Shown: positions 1-8,092 of the stretch, in pieces
How the letters are laid out: every line of letters starts with the position of its first letter
How positions within the stretch are numbered: the first letter of the stretch is position 1
Assembly (NCBI GenBank): GCA_905201285.1
Contig: CAJKNM010000018.1
Coordinates: 1-24,755, forward strand
Direction of reading: 5' to 3'
Source of the DNA: an uncultured Eubacteriales bacterium
GTDB lineage: Bacteria; Bacillota; Clostridia; Monoglobales; Monoglobaceae
DNA length: 24,755 bases
Position numbers and translations under genes: made by a program
The notes under the pieces: model-generated
Told to the model about the DNA's origin: nothing
Databases searched by the model: none
The model's input: the letters and a program-made list of their open reading frames with translations, nothing else

Positions 1-2
1 AT

Positions 3-440
3 ATAACCGCTTGCAAATATGCGGGAATGCCACGGTGTGCCGATATTACAATCGGTGATTTTTGGGGGATTAAAAAAGAGGCATCATTTTTTAAAAATGC
101 AAATCTCGGAATATCGCTTTGCATTGTAAATACACAAAGCGGAAGCCGTTTGTTTGATATGATTAAGCAGAATGTAATATGGGAGCGGCATGATATAAGT
201 GAAACATTAGACAAACAACCGCATTTGTCGTGCAATGAGGAAGGAGTTCCGATTAAGGCTGTCGAGGACGCAAGGCAAATGTATGCAAAAAAAGGATTTA
301 TATATATTGCGTCTAAATATGGTGAAAACAGTGTTTGCGGACTTTATCCCAAAGGAGTAAGATTTATCAGACACATCACTAATAAAATATTGAAGAAACG
401 GGATTTAAAACAGAACGGAGAGAGAAATAGTGGTAACTAA
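3..440 (+). CDS. FrhB/FdhB-like protein of a polysaccharide locus, C-terminal part (5'-truncated)
   Basis: The frame is open from the window edge, so only about 145 C-terminal residues are present; the first internal ATG is at 27, but the coding frame continues upstream of it. The stretch CADITIGDFWGI is the signature of the coenzyme F420 hydrogenase/dehydrogenase beta-subunit C-terminal domain, and the following GISLCIVNTQSG segment fits the same family. Two cysteines about ten residues apart precede it, one before the first ATG. In Firmicutes such proteins often sit in exopolysaccharide or capsule clusters beside polysaccharide pyruvyl transferases and glycosyltransferases, where their redox role is poorly defined; F420 use should not be assumed. 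The 3' end overlaps the next gene by 11 bases, indicating translational coupling. Family call is fairly firm, function is not. Confidence 0.8.
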   Translation: MTACKYAGMPRCADITIGDFWGIKKEASFFKNANLGISLCIVNTQSGSRLFDMIKQNVIWERHDISETLDKQPHLSCNEEGVPIKAVEDARQMYAKKGFIYIASKYGENSVCGLYPKGVRFIRHITNKILKKRDLKQNGERNSGN

Positions 441-2250
441 TCTAAAAAATGAAAGACTGATATTTTTCCTGAAAGGAAAAAAATATCCGTACAAACACCG
501 AAATAAAAGTTTATTGTGCTGGATTTCAATGATAATATTATTAATTTTAACGGCAATGGTGGTTTATGGTCTGATAAAGTATACATACGGTAAGCTTGAT
601 ATATGCGACTTGTCTGCCAGGACAATATATAAAAACGGTGTTGAACCGATAGAAGACCAAACCTATTTTGAAGAAAAAACCGTTAATACGAACAGTAACG
701 GGGATACAGTTCCCAAGCTGGAGTTAAATAATAAAACTTTAACTCTGAATTCAAATAATATAAACGGAGTACATCTTGCGTGGGTGTATACGGGTAATGA
801 AAGATTTGAGTATGATGGCAACTATCAGTGGAATGAGCTTATCGAAACGGGAAAAAGGTTTAACTACAATACCGGTTACGGATATAGGACAGCATATGAC
901 ACCAATGAGGTAGAATTATCCGAAAACGGCTGGTATACCGTTTTTGCTATTTGGTATGAAGATGGAAAGAAACTGCATATCGCCAAAAACTTTCATGTCG
1001 GAACTATTGAAACAAGCGGTGTCGGAACGGAGTATGAAAAAGAAGCATATGCTACCTGGAAGGATAATAAAAGATATGTTAATTCGGTTCCCGGAGTCAA
1101 GAATTTTCTTTTTATCGGCGCTGACCACTGGGACCGCAGTGAATTAACAAAATCTTATTCCGATTATATGGTTCTTGCCACAGTAAACACAAATAATCGG
1201 GAGGTTTCTTTTACCACGATACTGAAAGAATCGTATGTTTATATTCCGACAATAGGGTGCGGAAGACTTACAAATGCATATAATTGCGGCGGTGTCGAAC
1301 TTGTCGTCAGAACGATAGAAGAAAATTACGGACTGAAAATTGACAACTATCTTTTGCTTGACTATAATTATTTTATACAAATGATTAACGTTGTCGGTGG
1401 AATTAAAGTTCAAATTGAAAAATATCAGGTGCCGTATATAAACCAATACATAAGTGATTTGGAAAGTGATTACAGATTAACCTCCGATATTGTAAGAACC
1501 AAATATCTTGAAGAAAAAAGCGGGGAATTTTTGTTGGATGGAGCGCAAGCTCTTGCATATATACGATATTATAATGAGGGTGACTGGGCAAGAAGCGAAC
1601 GCTATGACAGGATGATGAAAGGATTTTACAAAAGCGTTCGTAAAACAAGGTTATCCTTAATCGTAAATGATATTTTCCCGTTGTTTACTACGGATTTTAG
1701 CTTTGATGAATACAAAGAACTTCTGTATTACTTACCGTTGTATCTGAAATATGATGTCAAGGTGAACAAGCTTCCGGAAGAAAATCGCATTGCGCCTTTT
1801 AAGGAGAGCTATAAATACAATGTTCTTTTAAATACGCATACTGAGATAGATACGCTTGTTAATGATATTTTGACCGATAACGGTATTGATTATAAATGGA
1901 TATGGTGGATTTCACCGATTTTGTTGATCATATATGCCGGTCTTTTAATAGTATCATTGACGGCTGTATGTTATATAGTATTTCGTAAAAGGCGAATTGT
2001 ATATATAGATCCCATATCCGGTGTAAAAAAATATAAACCAAAAAAATATCGTTGGAACAGCGATGTTCATGTGTATCATCACGATGTCCTCGGAGAATAT
2101 GACGGCGGTATGTTTATGAATAAGGAAATGACACAAAGGTATAATCGTGAAATAAAAATGCCTATGCATGAGCTTTTGGTATATGTAAAGCTTCCTGTCA
2201 ATGATGATACGGATTATTCAAAGGAAAAAAATACAACCGCAGTACTTTAA
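430..2250 (+). CDS. LytR-CpsA-Psr (LCP) family protein with N- and C-terminal membrane anchors
   Basis: The 606-residue protein starts at GTG 430, with GGAG at about 417-420 inside the preceding gene. LCP enzymes transfer lipid-linked polysaccharide or teichoic-acid chains to peptidoglycan outside the membrane. A membrane segment lies at about residues 29-50, an unassigned extracellular region at about 60-215, and the LCP core at about 225-410. The core shows FLFIGAD, SYSDYMVLATVN, ILKESYVYIP, a GGV/GGI pattern and GAQALAYIRY followed by WARSERYDRM. The usual SIPRD block reads TILKES, and the Arg of the usual GRSD block is absent, while the Asp, the last Arg pair and the overall spacing are kept. 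A second hydrophobic segment at about 495-520 precedes an ~85-residue basic, Tyr-rich tail. Most LCP proteins have only the N-terminal anchor. Location beside a flippase supports a role in attaching a surface glycan. Confidence 0.88.
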   Translation: MVTNLKNERLIFFLKGKKYPYKHRNKSLLCWISMIILLILTAMVVYGLIKYTYGKLDICDLSARTIYKNGVEPIEDQTYFEEKTVNTNSNGDTVPKLELNNKTLTLNSNNINGVHLAWVYTGNERFEYDGNYQWNELIETGKRFNYNTGYGYRTAYDTNEVELSENGWYTVFAIWYEDGKKLHIAKNFHVGTIETSGVGTEYEKEAYATWKDNKRYVNSVPGVKNFLFIGADHWDRSELTKSYSDYMVLATVNTNNREVSFTTILKESYVYIPTIGCGRLTNAYNCGGVELVVRTIEENYGLKIDNYLLLDYNYFIQMINVVGGIKVQIEKYQVPYINQYISDLESDYRLTSDIVRTKYLEEKSGEFLLDGAQALAYIRYYNEGDWARSERYDRMMKGFYKSVRKTRLSLIVNDIFPLFTTDFSFDEYKELLYYLPLYLKYDVKVNKLPEENRIAPFKESYKYNVLLNTHTEIDTLVNDILTDNGIDYKWIWWISPILLIIYAGLLIVSLTAVCYIVFRKRRIVYIDPISGVKKYKPKKYRWNSDVHVYHHDVLGEYDGGMFMNKEMTQRYNREIKMPMHELLVYVKLPVNDDTDYSKEKNTTAVL

Positions 2251-2275
2251 AAATTATGAAAGGAGACGCCTTACA

Positions 2276-3796
2276 ATGAGTTCGAGAACGCAAAAATCGG
2301 CGCGTAATATTGCCTTTTCGATTGGCTATCAGTTGGTAACATTGTTTTCAAATTTTTTGATAAAAACCATACTTATAAAAAATCTCGGAATACAATACAC
2401 GGGTGTCTCGGCGCTCTTTACCGATATTCTGACGGTTTTATCTGTTGCGGAGCTTGGTTTCGGTACGGCTCTTTATCGTCCGCTTTATGAAAAAGATGAT
2501 ATTCAGATTGCAAAACTTATGCGCTTGTATCAAAAGATTTATCGGGTTGTTTTTTCTGTTATCGTTGCCGCCGGGATTGTTTGTTTAATTTTTCTTAAAT
2601 ATATTGTAAATGATGTTCCCGATATAAAAGAAAATATCCATATCATTTTTATATTCTTTATACTTAAAACGGCAGTCTCGTATTTGTTTGTTTATAAAGC
2701 AGCACTCATAGAAGCAAACCAGGAAAAATATATAGTTTCTGCAATCGGAATGGCTGTTTGTATACTGACCACAATTTTGGAAGCTGTTACTATAGCGGTA
2801 TTTAAAAGTTATATCGGCTACCTTACAGTAATGGTAACGATGGTAATTGTACAAAATGTTGTTATTTCATCGGTTGCAAATCATAGGTATCCGATGTTAA
2901 AAAGCGAGTGCAACGAAAGCCTCAGCTTGGCTGAACGCAAAGAAATATTTAAAAATGTACGTGCCTTAGCAATTTACAAAATTTCCGGAGCACTTCAAAG
3001 AGGCGTAGACAGCGTTATTATATCAGCCATGCTCGGAACCTCGCTTGTGGGTTTTTTATCTTATTATAAGATGATAGTAAATAATGTGGACTCACTCTTC
3101 GGTCAGGTATTTGAGGAAATCAAACCAAGCGTGGGAAATCTTGCGGCAAGTGAAACAAGTGAAAGACAATATATTGTTTTTAAAAAGATGTGCTTTCTGT
3201 CGTTTGCGATAGGGAATTTTATTGCGGTTTCACTAATAACACTGCTAAATCCGTTCATTGATTTATGGTTGGGAAACAATTATCTGTTAGGAATGGATGT
3301 TGTGATTATGCTTGTGGCAGATATATATATAATTACAATGGTACGCCCTTATGAAAGCTTCAGAAACGCAAATGCGCTGTTTGTGCAGGGAAAATACAGA
3401 CCGGCTGTCATGGTTGTTTTAAACATTGTTTTGTCAATCGGACTGGCAAATAAATGGGGCTTGACAGGTGTATTGTTTGCAACCGTAGTTGCAAGACTGT
3501 TGACACACGTATGGTATGATCCTTGGTTGATTTATCGTAAAGTGTTTCATAAACCATTTTCAAATTATATAAAAATAAAAGTGTTATACTTGTTAACCGT
3601 GGTTGCAAACTGTGGTTTAGTATACGTAGTATGCAGTATTATCAGTTTTTCTAATCAATGGGTTGAGTTTTGTTTAAAAGCTTTATTGTGCGCATTTATA
3701 CCCAATATTATTTTAATAACTTTGTTTCGCAATAACAATGAGTTTAAAGCGTTGTATGTATATACTAATAATTTTTTCAAAAGAAAAATAAAATAA
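2276..3796 (+). CDS. Polysaccharide flippase/translocase (MOP superfamily, Wzx-like)
   Basis: The protein has 506 residues from ATG 2276, chosen because AAGGAGA lies at 2259-2265 at good spacing. An earlier in-frame ATG at 2201 overlaps the LCP gene and lacks such a site. The sequence is dominated by about 12-14 hydrophobic helices separated by short charged loops. The N-terminus (ARNIAFSIGYQLVTLFSNFL, then ILIKNLGIQYTGVSALFTDI) matches the polysaccharide biosynthesis/oligosaccharide flippase family, which moves undecaprenyl-linked repeat units across the membrane. It follows the LCP gene by 25 bases. Together with the FrhB-like gene it marks the end of a surface glycan locus whose glycosyltransferases would lie upstream of the window. 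The transported glycan cannot be inferred. DNA here is visibly richer in A and T than the housekeeping genes after position 8600. No GC-rich terminator follows. Confidence 0.88.
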   Translation: MSSRTQKSARNIAFSIGYQLVTLFSNFLIKTILIKNLGIQYTGVSALFTDILTVLSVAELGFGTALYRPLYEKDDIQIAKLMRLYQKIYRVVFSVIVAAGIVCLIFLKYIVNDVPDIKENIHIIFIFFILKTAVSYLFVYKAALIEANQEKYIVSAIGMAVCILTTILEAVTIAVFKSYIGYLTVMVTMVIVQNVVISSVANHRYPMLKSECNESLSLAERKEIFKNVRALAIYKISGALQRGVDSVIISAMLGTSLVGFLSYYKMIVNNVDSLFGQVFEEIKPSVGNLAASETSERQYIVFKKMCFLSFAIGNFIAVSLITLLNPFIDLWLGNNYLLGMDVVIMLVADIYIITMVRPYESFRNANALFVQGKYRPAVMVVLNIVLSIGLANKWGLTGVLFATVVARLLTHVWYDPWLIYRKVFHKPFSNYIKIKVLYLLTVVANCGLVYVVCSIISFSNQWVEFCLKALLCAFIPNIILITLFRNNNEFKALYVYTNNFFKRKIK

Positions 3797-3920
3797 TAGG
3801 TAAAGTGATGAAAAATTTTTGAAATATTAAAAGACAGGGCTAAATGCAAGGTACTATCTAATATTGCGAACCGGTATGGCGAATAGTATGATTACTGAAA
3901 AACTTCGGCTGATATGTCAA

Positions 3921-3949
3921 TGGACAAACTGGCGAATTTGTGGTATAAT
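3921..3949 (+). promoter_or_regulatory. Sigma-A-type promoter for the large secreted protein gene
   Basis: TGGACA at 3921-3926 and TATAAT at 3944-3949 are separated by 17 bases, and TGG just before the -10 gives an extended -10. The start of transcription would be near 3956, leaving a leader of about 80 nt with a small inverted repeat (GCCGA 3964-3968, TCGGC 3979-3983). It makes the downstream gene independent of the polysaccharide operon. Confidence 0.8.
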
Positions 3950-4036
3950 ATGAAAATACAAAAGCCGATAATTGCAGTTCGGCAAGTAAAAAGTTTATTG
4001 CGAAACAAATATATGTTTTAGGAGGATATTTACACT

Positions 4037-6730
4037 ATGAAAAAAACAAATAATTTGCTCTGCTTTCTTTTGTCTTTTGCGATGCTTGTTTCACTTTTGA
4101 CACAAGTTGCATTTGCCGAAAGCACTAACATTACAAACGAAGCTAATTTTCTTTCAGCCTTGGCAAACACAGAAACTACTGAAATGAATATTACAGGCAA
4201 TGTATCTGTTGATGCGTCGGTAGAAAAGAGTATTGACATCAATGTAAAAAGCGGTGCAACACTCACATTGAATTATGACGAGGGTGAAAACGGAATAAGC
4301 CGTGTTTGTAATGCAAATATTAAGGTTGAGGACGGCGCTAATGTTATTTTTGAGAATAAGACTTTGAATGATAGTAAAGCAAAACGCTATCTCATAATGA
4401 ACGGAAGCTTCACATTGGAAAGCGGAGCTTCTGCTAAAATCAACAAGAAATCAAATCCCGTTGGCGGTATATTGTTTCAGGGTGAATTTAAGAACGATGG
4501 AACACTTGACTGCGGTACAATGAATACGGGGCAACCTAATTTGTATGTCTATATTAAATTTGGCGTAGATAGCGGAAAAGTTACAAATGGTTATGTGGCA
4601 TATAATCTTTGCCGGACAACACCGACTGATGAAACCATTTCAAATAAGGCTATCAGAGTTACAGCCATAAACGGAAATGCAAAGGTTGGTGAAACTCTTT
4701 CTGCTGAAATTGACGGTTTTGGAGATTCAAGAGAGCTTCCTAAAAATCTTATTACTTGGAATGGAGCAAATTGGGAAGATGCAAACATTTATAATAATAC
4801 ATATACCGTTATCTTTAAGGACGTCGGAAAGAAAATAGGAGCAAAATTTAACGGTGTTGGCACTATGGGCAATCCTATTTTGAGCTACCCATATGATTAT
4901 GTGGCGGTTAAGGACAATAAAGTAACAGTAATACTCAACGGAACGAGCGATATTGAAACCGAAACAGACACAGTGCCCTATATTGATACGATTTATCTCG
5001 ACAGTATAAAAGGTAGCGATAAGAATTTAGGTGTTTCAGCAGACAAAGCAGTTGCTTCTATTAGCACTGCAATGCGACTTGTAGCCGACGGCGGAACAAT
5101 AGTTATATGCGGTGATGTTGTAATGTCGACTGATTCACCTGCATACATTACCAAAAATGTTACTTTTACAAACACTGATGGTGAAAATACCTATCAGGCT
5201 TCTTTCACAGGCGGCACGGAAGAAGATTATAGTCTGTTTTATTCGGCAAATAAAGAGGCTTCCGTCAAGTTTTCGGGCATAAAGTTTATCAACAATGTGT
5301 TTGCAGCTTCGGAATATGCTGGCAGCAAATATATATTTGACAATATCAGTACCGCTGAAAACAGTTGTATCGGAGCATTTATTATCAATGGGCTGTATCT
5401 CAAATATGAGCCGTTTGCAATAGATGTTATAAATACGAAAAATGCAGAAGTGGATATATTGAATGACCAACAAGAAGGTATTCCTGTCATTACACTTGAT
5501 AATTCAAGTATAACGAGTGCTATGCAAGGAAGTTTGGGAAAGGTATCACTTAAAAATAACAGTAAAATTAAGACTTTTCAGCCTATGCAAACGCTGACTG
5601 CGGATAATACGGATAATGCTATCGAATTTTTGGCTGATGAAGCAAATAATATTATTCCGATAAATATTAATGGTGATATTACAATTAGCGAAAACAATCC
5701 TATTAAATTGGAATTTGGAACACCTTTTACGGTGGGACAAACACTTTTCACATCAGCAAATGAAAATACTTCTTTAACAGCGGATAAGTTTTTGATTTCA
5801 CAAATTGAACTTGCATTGGACAAACAAGATAATGATATAATAACAAAAGCGGCAGAATATATCATCAACTATGAACTTGACGGAGGTACTCTTGGTGCAA
5901 ATTCCCCTGCAACACATACATACGGTACGGAAACAATACTCGTTAATCCGACCAAATCGGGATATAATTTTGCGGGTTGGTATTTGGAAGATACATTTGC
6001 TACAAAAATTGAAACACTTGCAGCAGCCGGATATACATCTGAAATAACTCTTTATGCAAAGTGGAACAAGCGCTCCGGTGGCGGCGGGACAACTCGCTAT
6101 ACGGTTTCGTTTGACACAAACGGCGGAAATAAAATATCAAGTGAGAGAGTTAAAAGAAACGGTACTTTGACAGAGCCTACAACACCGACCAAAGATGGTT
6201 TTGACTTTGTGGGTTGGTATACTGATAAAGAACTTAAAACAAAGTATGATTTTTCTGCAAAGGTAACAAAGAGTATGACGCTTTATGCCGCTTGGGCGGA
6301 AAAGAATAATTCGATAAATCAGATTATCTTAACAATCGGCAAAAAGGACGCACAGGTATTCGGCAAGGCGAAATCAAATGATGTTGCTCCGAAAATCGAA
6401 AAAGACCGCACAATGCTTCCGGCAAGGTTTGTTGCCGAAAACTTGGGCGCAAAGGTCGAATGGGACGGCGAAAAAGAGCTTGTAACCATTACGGGCAAAA
6501 ACCTTAAAACCGATGAGAATGTAACGATTCTTATTACCATCGGCTCAGCAACAGTGAAGGTAAACGGCAAGGAAATCAAGCTTGATTCTCCTGCGTTTAT
6601 CGAAAACGACCGCACCTACACACCTATCCGCTTTATTTCCGAAAACTTGGGAGCAAGCGTCGAATGGGTTGAAAAGGATCAGAAAGTAATTATCACAAAG
6701 CCCGAAATCAAAAAGGCTGAAACAAAATAA
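4037..6730 (+). CDS. Large secreted protein with beta-helix-like region, two InlB-type repeats and copper-amine-oxidase-N-like domain
   Basis: 897 residues; AGGAGG at 4020-4025 supports ATG 4037. A signal peptide occupies residues 1-27 (cleavage after AFA). Residues ~30-310 and ~317-600 are Thr/Asn/Gly-rich with recurrent short beta-strand patterns; the IYLDSIKGSDKNLGVSADKA stretch and the following IVICGDV resemble the start of pectin-lyase-like beta-helix domains, but no catalytic motif is recognised. Two Listeria-Bacteroides (InlB B) repeats follow at ~608-678 (FAGWYLED, ITLYAKW) and ~688-756 (FVGWYTDK, MTLYAAW), separated by an SGGGG linker at 680-684. Residues ~764-890 match the copper amine oxidase N-terminal-like domain, with the paired motifs RTMLPARFVAENLGAKVEW and RTYTPIRFISENLGASVEW. 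In Clostridia these modules occur on extracellular, wall-associated or adhesive proteins. No SLH domain or LPXTG anchor is seen, so the attachment mode is unknown. It is transcribed alone between its own promoter and terminator. Confidence 0.9.
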   Translation: MKKTNNLLCFLLSFAMLVSLLTQVAFAESTNITNEANFLSALANTETTEMNITGNVSVDASVEKSIDINVKSGATLTLNYDEGENGISRVCNANIKVEDGANVIFENKTLNDSKAKRYLIMNGSFTLESGASAKINKKSNPVGGILFQGEFKNDGTLDCGTMNTGQPNLYVYIKFGVDSGKVTNGYVAYNLCRTTPTDETISNKAIRVTAINGNAKVGETLSAEIDGFGDSRELPKNLITWNGANWEDANIYNNTYTVIFKDVGKKIGAKFNGVGTMGNPILSYPYDYVAVKDNKVTVILNGTSDIETETDTVPYIDTIYLDSIKGSDKNLGVSADKAVASISTAMRLVADGGTIVICGDVVMSTDSPAYITKNVTFTNTDGENTYQASFTGGTEEDYSLFYSANKEASVKFSGIKFINNVFAASEYAGSKYIFDNISTAENSCIGAFIINGLYLKYEPFAIDVINTKNAEVDILNDQQEGIPVITLDNSSITSAMQGSLGKVSLKNNSKIKTFQPMQTLTADNTDNAIEFLADEANNIIPININGDITISENNPIKLEFGTPFTVGQTLFTSANENTSLTADKFLISQIELALDKQDNDIITKAAEYIINYELDGGTLGANSPATHTYGTETILVNPTKSGYNFAGWYLEDTFATKIETLAAAGYTSEITLYAKWNKRSGGGGTTRYTVSFDTNGGNKISSERVKRNGTLTEPTTPTKDGFDFVGWYTDKELKTKYDFSAKVTKSMTLYAAWAEKNNSINQIILTIGKKDAQVFGKAKSNDVAPKIEKDRTMLPARFVAENLGAKVEWDGEKELVTITGKNLKTDENVTILITIGSATVKVNGKEIKLDSPAFIENDRTYTPIRFISENLGASVEWVEKDQKVIITKPEIKKAETK

Positions 6731-6776
6731 CACTAAATAAAGCTTTCCGAACAGGAAATTGGTGACGGCATAGCAG

Positions 6777-6825
6777 GCCGCCCGGTATAGAGGCAAAACG
6801 CCTTTATTGCCGGGTGGCTTTTTTT
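6777..6825 (+). terminator. Rho-independent terminator after the secreted protein gene
   Basis: A nine-base-pair stem (GCCGCCCGG 6777-6785 with CCGGGTGGC 6810-6818, one G-U pair) is followed by TTTTTTT at 6819-6825. A smaller AGGC/GCCT hairpin sits inside the loop, giving a compact branched structure. It lies about 45 bases after the stop codon. Confidence 0.9.
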
Positions 6826-6895
6826 GTGCCTTTTCATATGATATTACAAAGCAAAGGAAGCGAAAGCGATTACCTCATAAATAAAAAATTGCCCT

Positions 6896-6930
6896 GCATA
6901 GGACAAAATTATGCTTTTTGTCGGATATGC
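6896..6930 (+). promoter_or_regulatory. Inverted repeat in the leader of the small basic-peptide gene
   Basis: GACAAAA 6902-6908 pairs with TTTTGTC 6916-6922 around the loop TTATGCT. An outer GCATA 6896-6900 pairs with TATGC 6926-6930 across a G/GGA internal loop, giving 12 pairs in all. It ends about ten bases before the GGAGGA ribosome binding site at 6941-6946. The same stretch contains the direct repeat TGCCCTGC. It could be an RNA hairpin controlling translation or a DNA operator; the sequence does not decide. Confidence 0.5.
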
Positions 6931-6952
6931 CCTGCGGCACGGAGGACACTTT

Positions 6953-7084
6953 ATGAAGCACAGAGCAAAACGCAAAAAGCATAAGCCTAAAGGACATCAC
7001 CGCAAATCTTCGGGAAAACATCACAGAAAACCACCACCGTATCATAGCCGTGCGCCGCCTCTCTCTTTTGTGCAAATTCAATAA
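6953..7084 (+). CDS. Lys/Arg/His/Pro-rich small basic protein, 43 residues, unknown
   Basis: ATG 6953 is preceded by a strong GGAGGA at 6941-6946 with six bases of spacing, and the frame closes at TAA 7082-7084. Of 43 residues, 9 are Lys, 5 Arg, 7 His and 6 Pro, with no acidic residue. The N-terminal half (MKHRAKRKKHKPKGHHRK) carries most of the charge, and the end is more hydrophobic (PPLSFVQIQ). There is no signal peptide or cysteine. It stands alone between a strong upstream terminator and - strand tRNA genes, with an inverted repeat in its leader. I do not recognise a family; it is not bL34, bL36 or bTHX by its visible sequence. Nucleic-acid binding or metal binding through histidines would fit the composition, but neither is shown. 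The binding site is the main reason for calling it real. Confidence 0.55.
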   Translation: MKHRAKRKKHKPKGHHRKSSGKHHRKPPPYHSRAPPLSFVQIQ

Positions 7085-7100
7085 AGTTTACACAAAAGGG
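7063..7100 (+). repeat. Inverted repeat spanning the stop codon of the small basic-peptide gene
   Basis: CTCTTTTGTG at 7063-7072 pairs with CACAAAAGGG at 7091-7100 (ten pairs, one G-U) around an 18-base loop that includes the TAA. ATTTTTT begins about eight bases later, so it may be a weak terminator for the small gene. The gap before the T run makes this uncertain. Between 7101 and 7210 I see only one further small repeat (TTGGG 7157-7161, CCCAA 7168-7172) and no gene. Confidence 0.35.
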
Positions 7101-7210
7101 TGAAATTATTTTTTGAAAGTTACAATGGGCTTGTGACATTAGGTGCTACAATGAATTTGGGTATGCTCCCAAGTATTCCATAGAGTATTTGAAGAATATA
7201 AACACAGGAG

Positions 7211-7248
7211 AAAAACAAAAAGCAAGTCATTCTAAAAATGACTTGCTT
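7211..7248 (-). terminator. Terminator of the serine tRNA pair (- strand)
   Basis: A perfect 12-bp stem (7220-7231 with 7237-7248, loop of five bases) is followed, reading the - strand, by a T-rich tract complementary to 7211-7220. It lies six bases beyond the CCA end of the last tRNA, as expected for a tRNA transcript terminator. Confidence 0.88.
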
Positions 7249-7253
7249 AATGG

Positions 7254-7345
7254 TGGCGGAGAAGGAGGGATTTGAACCCTCGCGCCGCTTTCACGACCTA
7301 CACCCTTAGCAGGGGCGCCTCTTCGGCCAACTTGAGTACTTCTCC
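7254..7345 (-). tRNA. tRNA-Ser(GCT)
   Basis: Read on the - strand, a GGAGAAG acceptor arm at 7339-7345 pairs with CTTCTCC at 7258-7264, followed by G and an encoded CCA at 7254-7256. The T-arm GGGTTCAAATCCC is present, and a long variable arm marks class II. The anticodon loop CTGCTAA carries anticodon GCT, which reads AGC and AGU serine codons. It lies 25 bases downstream of the second serine tRNA on the same strand and shares its promoter and terminator. Confidence 0.97.
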
Positions 7346-7370
7346 GAATATTTATATTAAATTAAAAAAG

Positions 7371-7457
7371 TGGCGGAGAGGCAGAGATTCGAACTCTGGG
7401 TGCTTTCGCATCACTAGTTTTCAAGACTAGCTCCTTAAACCACTCGGACACCTCTCC
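7371..7457 (-). tRNA. tRNA-Ser(TGA)
   Basis: On the - strand the acceptor GGAGAGG (7451-7457) pairs with CCTCTCC (7375-7381), followed by G and an encoded CCA at 7371-7373. The anticodon stem CTAGT/ACTAG encloses CTTGAAA, giving anticodon TGA (UCN serine codons). A long variable arm and the T-arm with GTTCGAATC are present. It is the promoter-proximal gene of the pair. Confidence 0.97.
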
Positions 7458-7494
7458 GTATTAACAATCCGCGCACTTCAAATGCGACTAATAT

Positions 7495-7523
7495 AGTATA
7501 TCATTTATTTTTGAATTTGTCAA
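7495..7523 (-). promoter_or_regulatory. Promoter of the serine tRNA operon
   Basis: Read on the - strand, TTGACA (7518-7523) and TATACT (7495-7500) are separated by exactly 17 bases. It lies 38 bases upstream of tRNA-Ser(TGA), as expected for a stable-RNA promoter. Confidence 0.88.
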
Positions 7524-7566
7524 GTAATTTTATCAAATTTTTTCAGTTTTTAAATATCTTATAAAT

Positions 7567-8079
7567 TTATTTTATCATTTTCTGAATTCTCCCTCCACAA
7601 GCCTTGTCGAACGCGGAAATGCACAGGCCGCAGAACGCACCGGTTACCGCCGCCGCAATAAGCAGAGGCGGCAAATACCAGAACACCGATGCTGTGTTTG
7701 TTATCACCGCGGCACAGATGATTTGTGCAGTGTTGTGAAGCATCGCTCCGAACACACTTGTTTCCCAAATAAACTTTTTTCCTATAAGCTTTAAAAGCAG
7801 AGCTTCGCCAATCAGGCACAATACTCCTCCGCTCAAACTGTAAATCAGAACAGACGGCTGCCCCGTAAAGATGCTTCCGAGCAGGATCCTGACAAGCAAT
7901 ATCGCCGCCGCCTCGCGGGGAGTCAAATACATAAGCGCAAAAAGCGTAAAAATATTAGCAAGCCCGAGTTTTACACCGGGAACCGGTATCGGAAGCGGAA
8001 GCTGTGCTTCAACTATAAAAACTGTCAGTGCCGCCGCACATAAAACCGCACACAGACACAGCCTTTTTGTAGTTTTCAT
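7567..8079 (-). CDS. Gx transporter family / heptaprenyl diphosphate synthase component I-like membrane protein
   Basis: 170 residues, nearly all in hydrophobic helices (about five or six). The N-terminal hydrophobic segment is followed by PVPGVKLGLANIFTLFALMY, the characteristic block of the family annotated as heptaprenyl diphosphate synthase component I. Its members are now usually called Gx transporters, and they resemble small substrate-binding membrane components of ECF-type carriers. The old enzymatic name is probably misleading; the substrate is unknown. The start at 8079 has AGGAG immediately upstream, overlapping the TAG stop of the NusG-II gene (TAGGAG), so the two are translationally coupled with 13 bases between them. 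The pairing with NusG-II proteins recurs in Clostridia, often near FMN-binding or isoprenoid/quinone genes, none of which is visible here. No clear terminator follows. Confidence 0.85.
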   Translation of the reverse strand: MKTTKRLCLCAVLCAAALTVFIVEAQLPLPIPVPGVKLGLANIFTLFALMYLTPREAAAILLVRILLGSIFTGQPSVLIYSLSGGVLCLIGEALLLKLIGKKFIWETSVFGAMLHNTAQIICAAVITNTASVFWYLPPLLIAAAVTGAFCGLCISAFDKACGGRIQKMIK

Positions 8080-8092
8080 TGACTTGTCACTC

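Noticed and set aside
2201..2275. Longer N-terminus for the flippase
   Set aside because: It overlaps the LCP gene by 50 bases and is highly charged; AAGGAGA is correctly placed for ATG 2276.
6875..7081. 68-residue ORF on the - strand opposite the small basic-peptide gene
   Set aside because: It would start at TTG with no ribosome binding site and is the complement of the + strand gene, which has a strong site.
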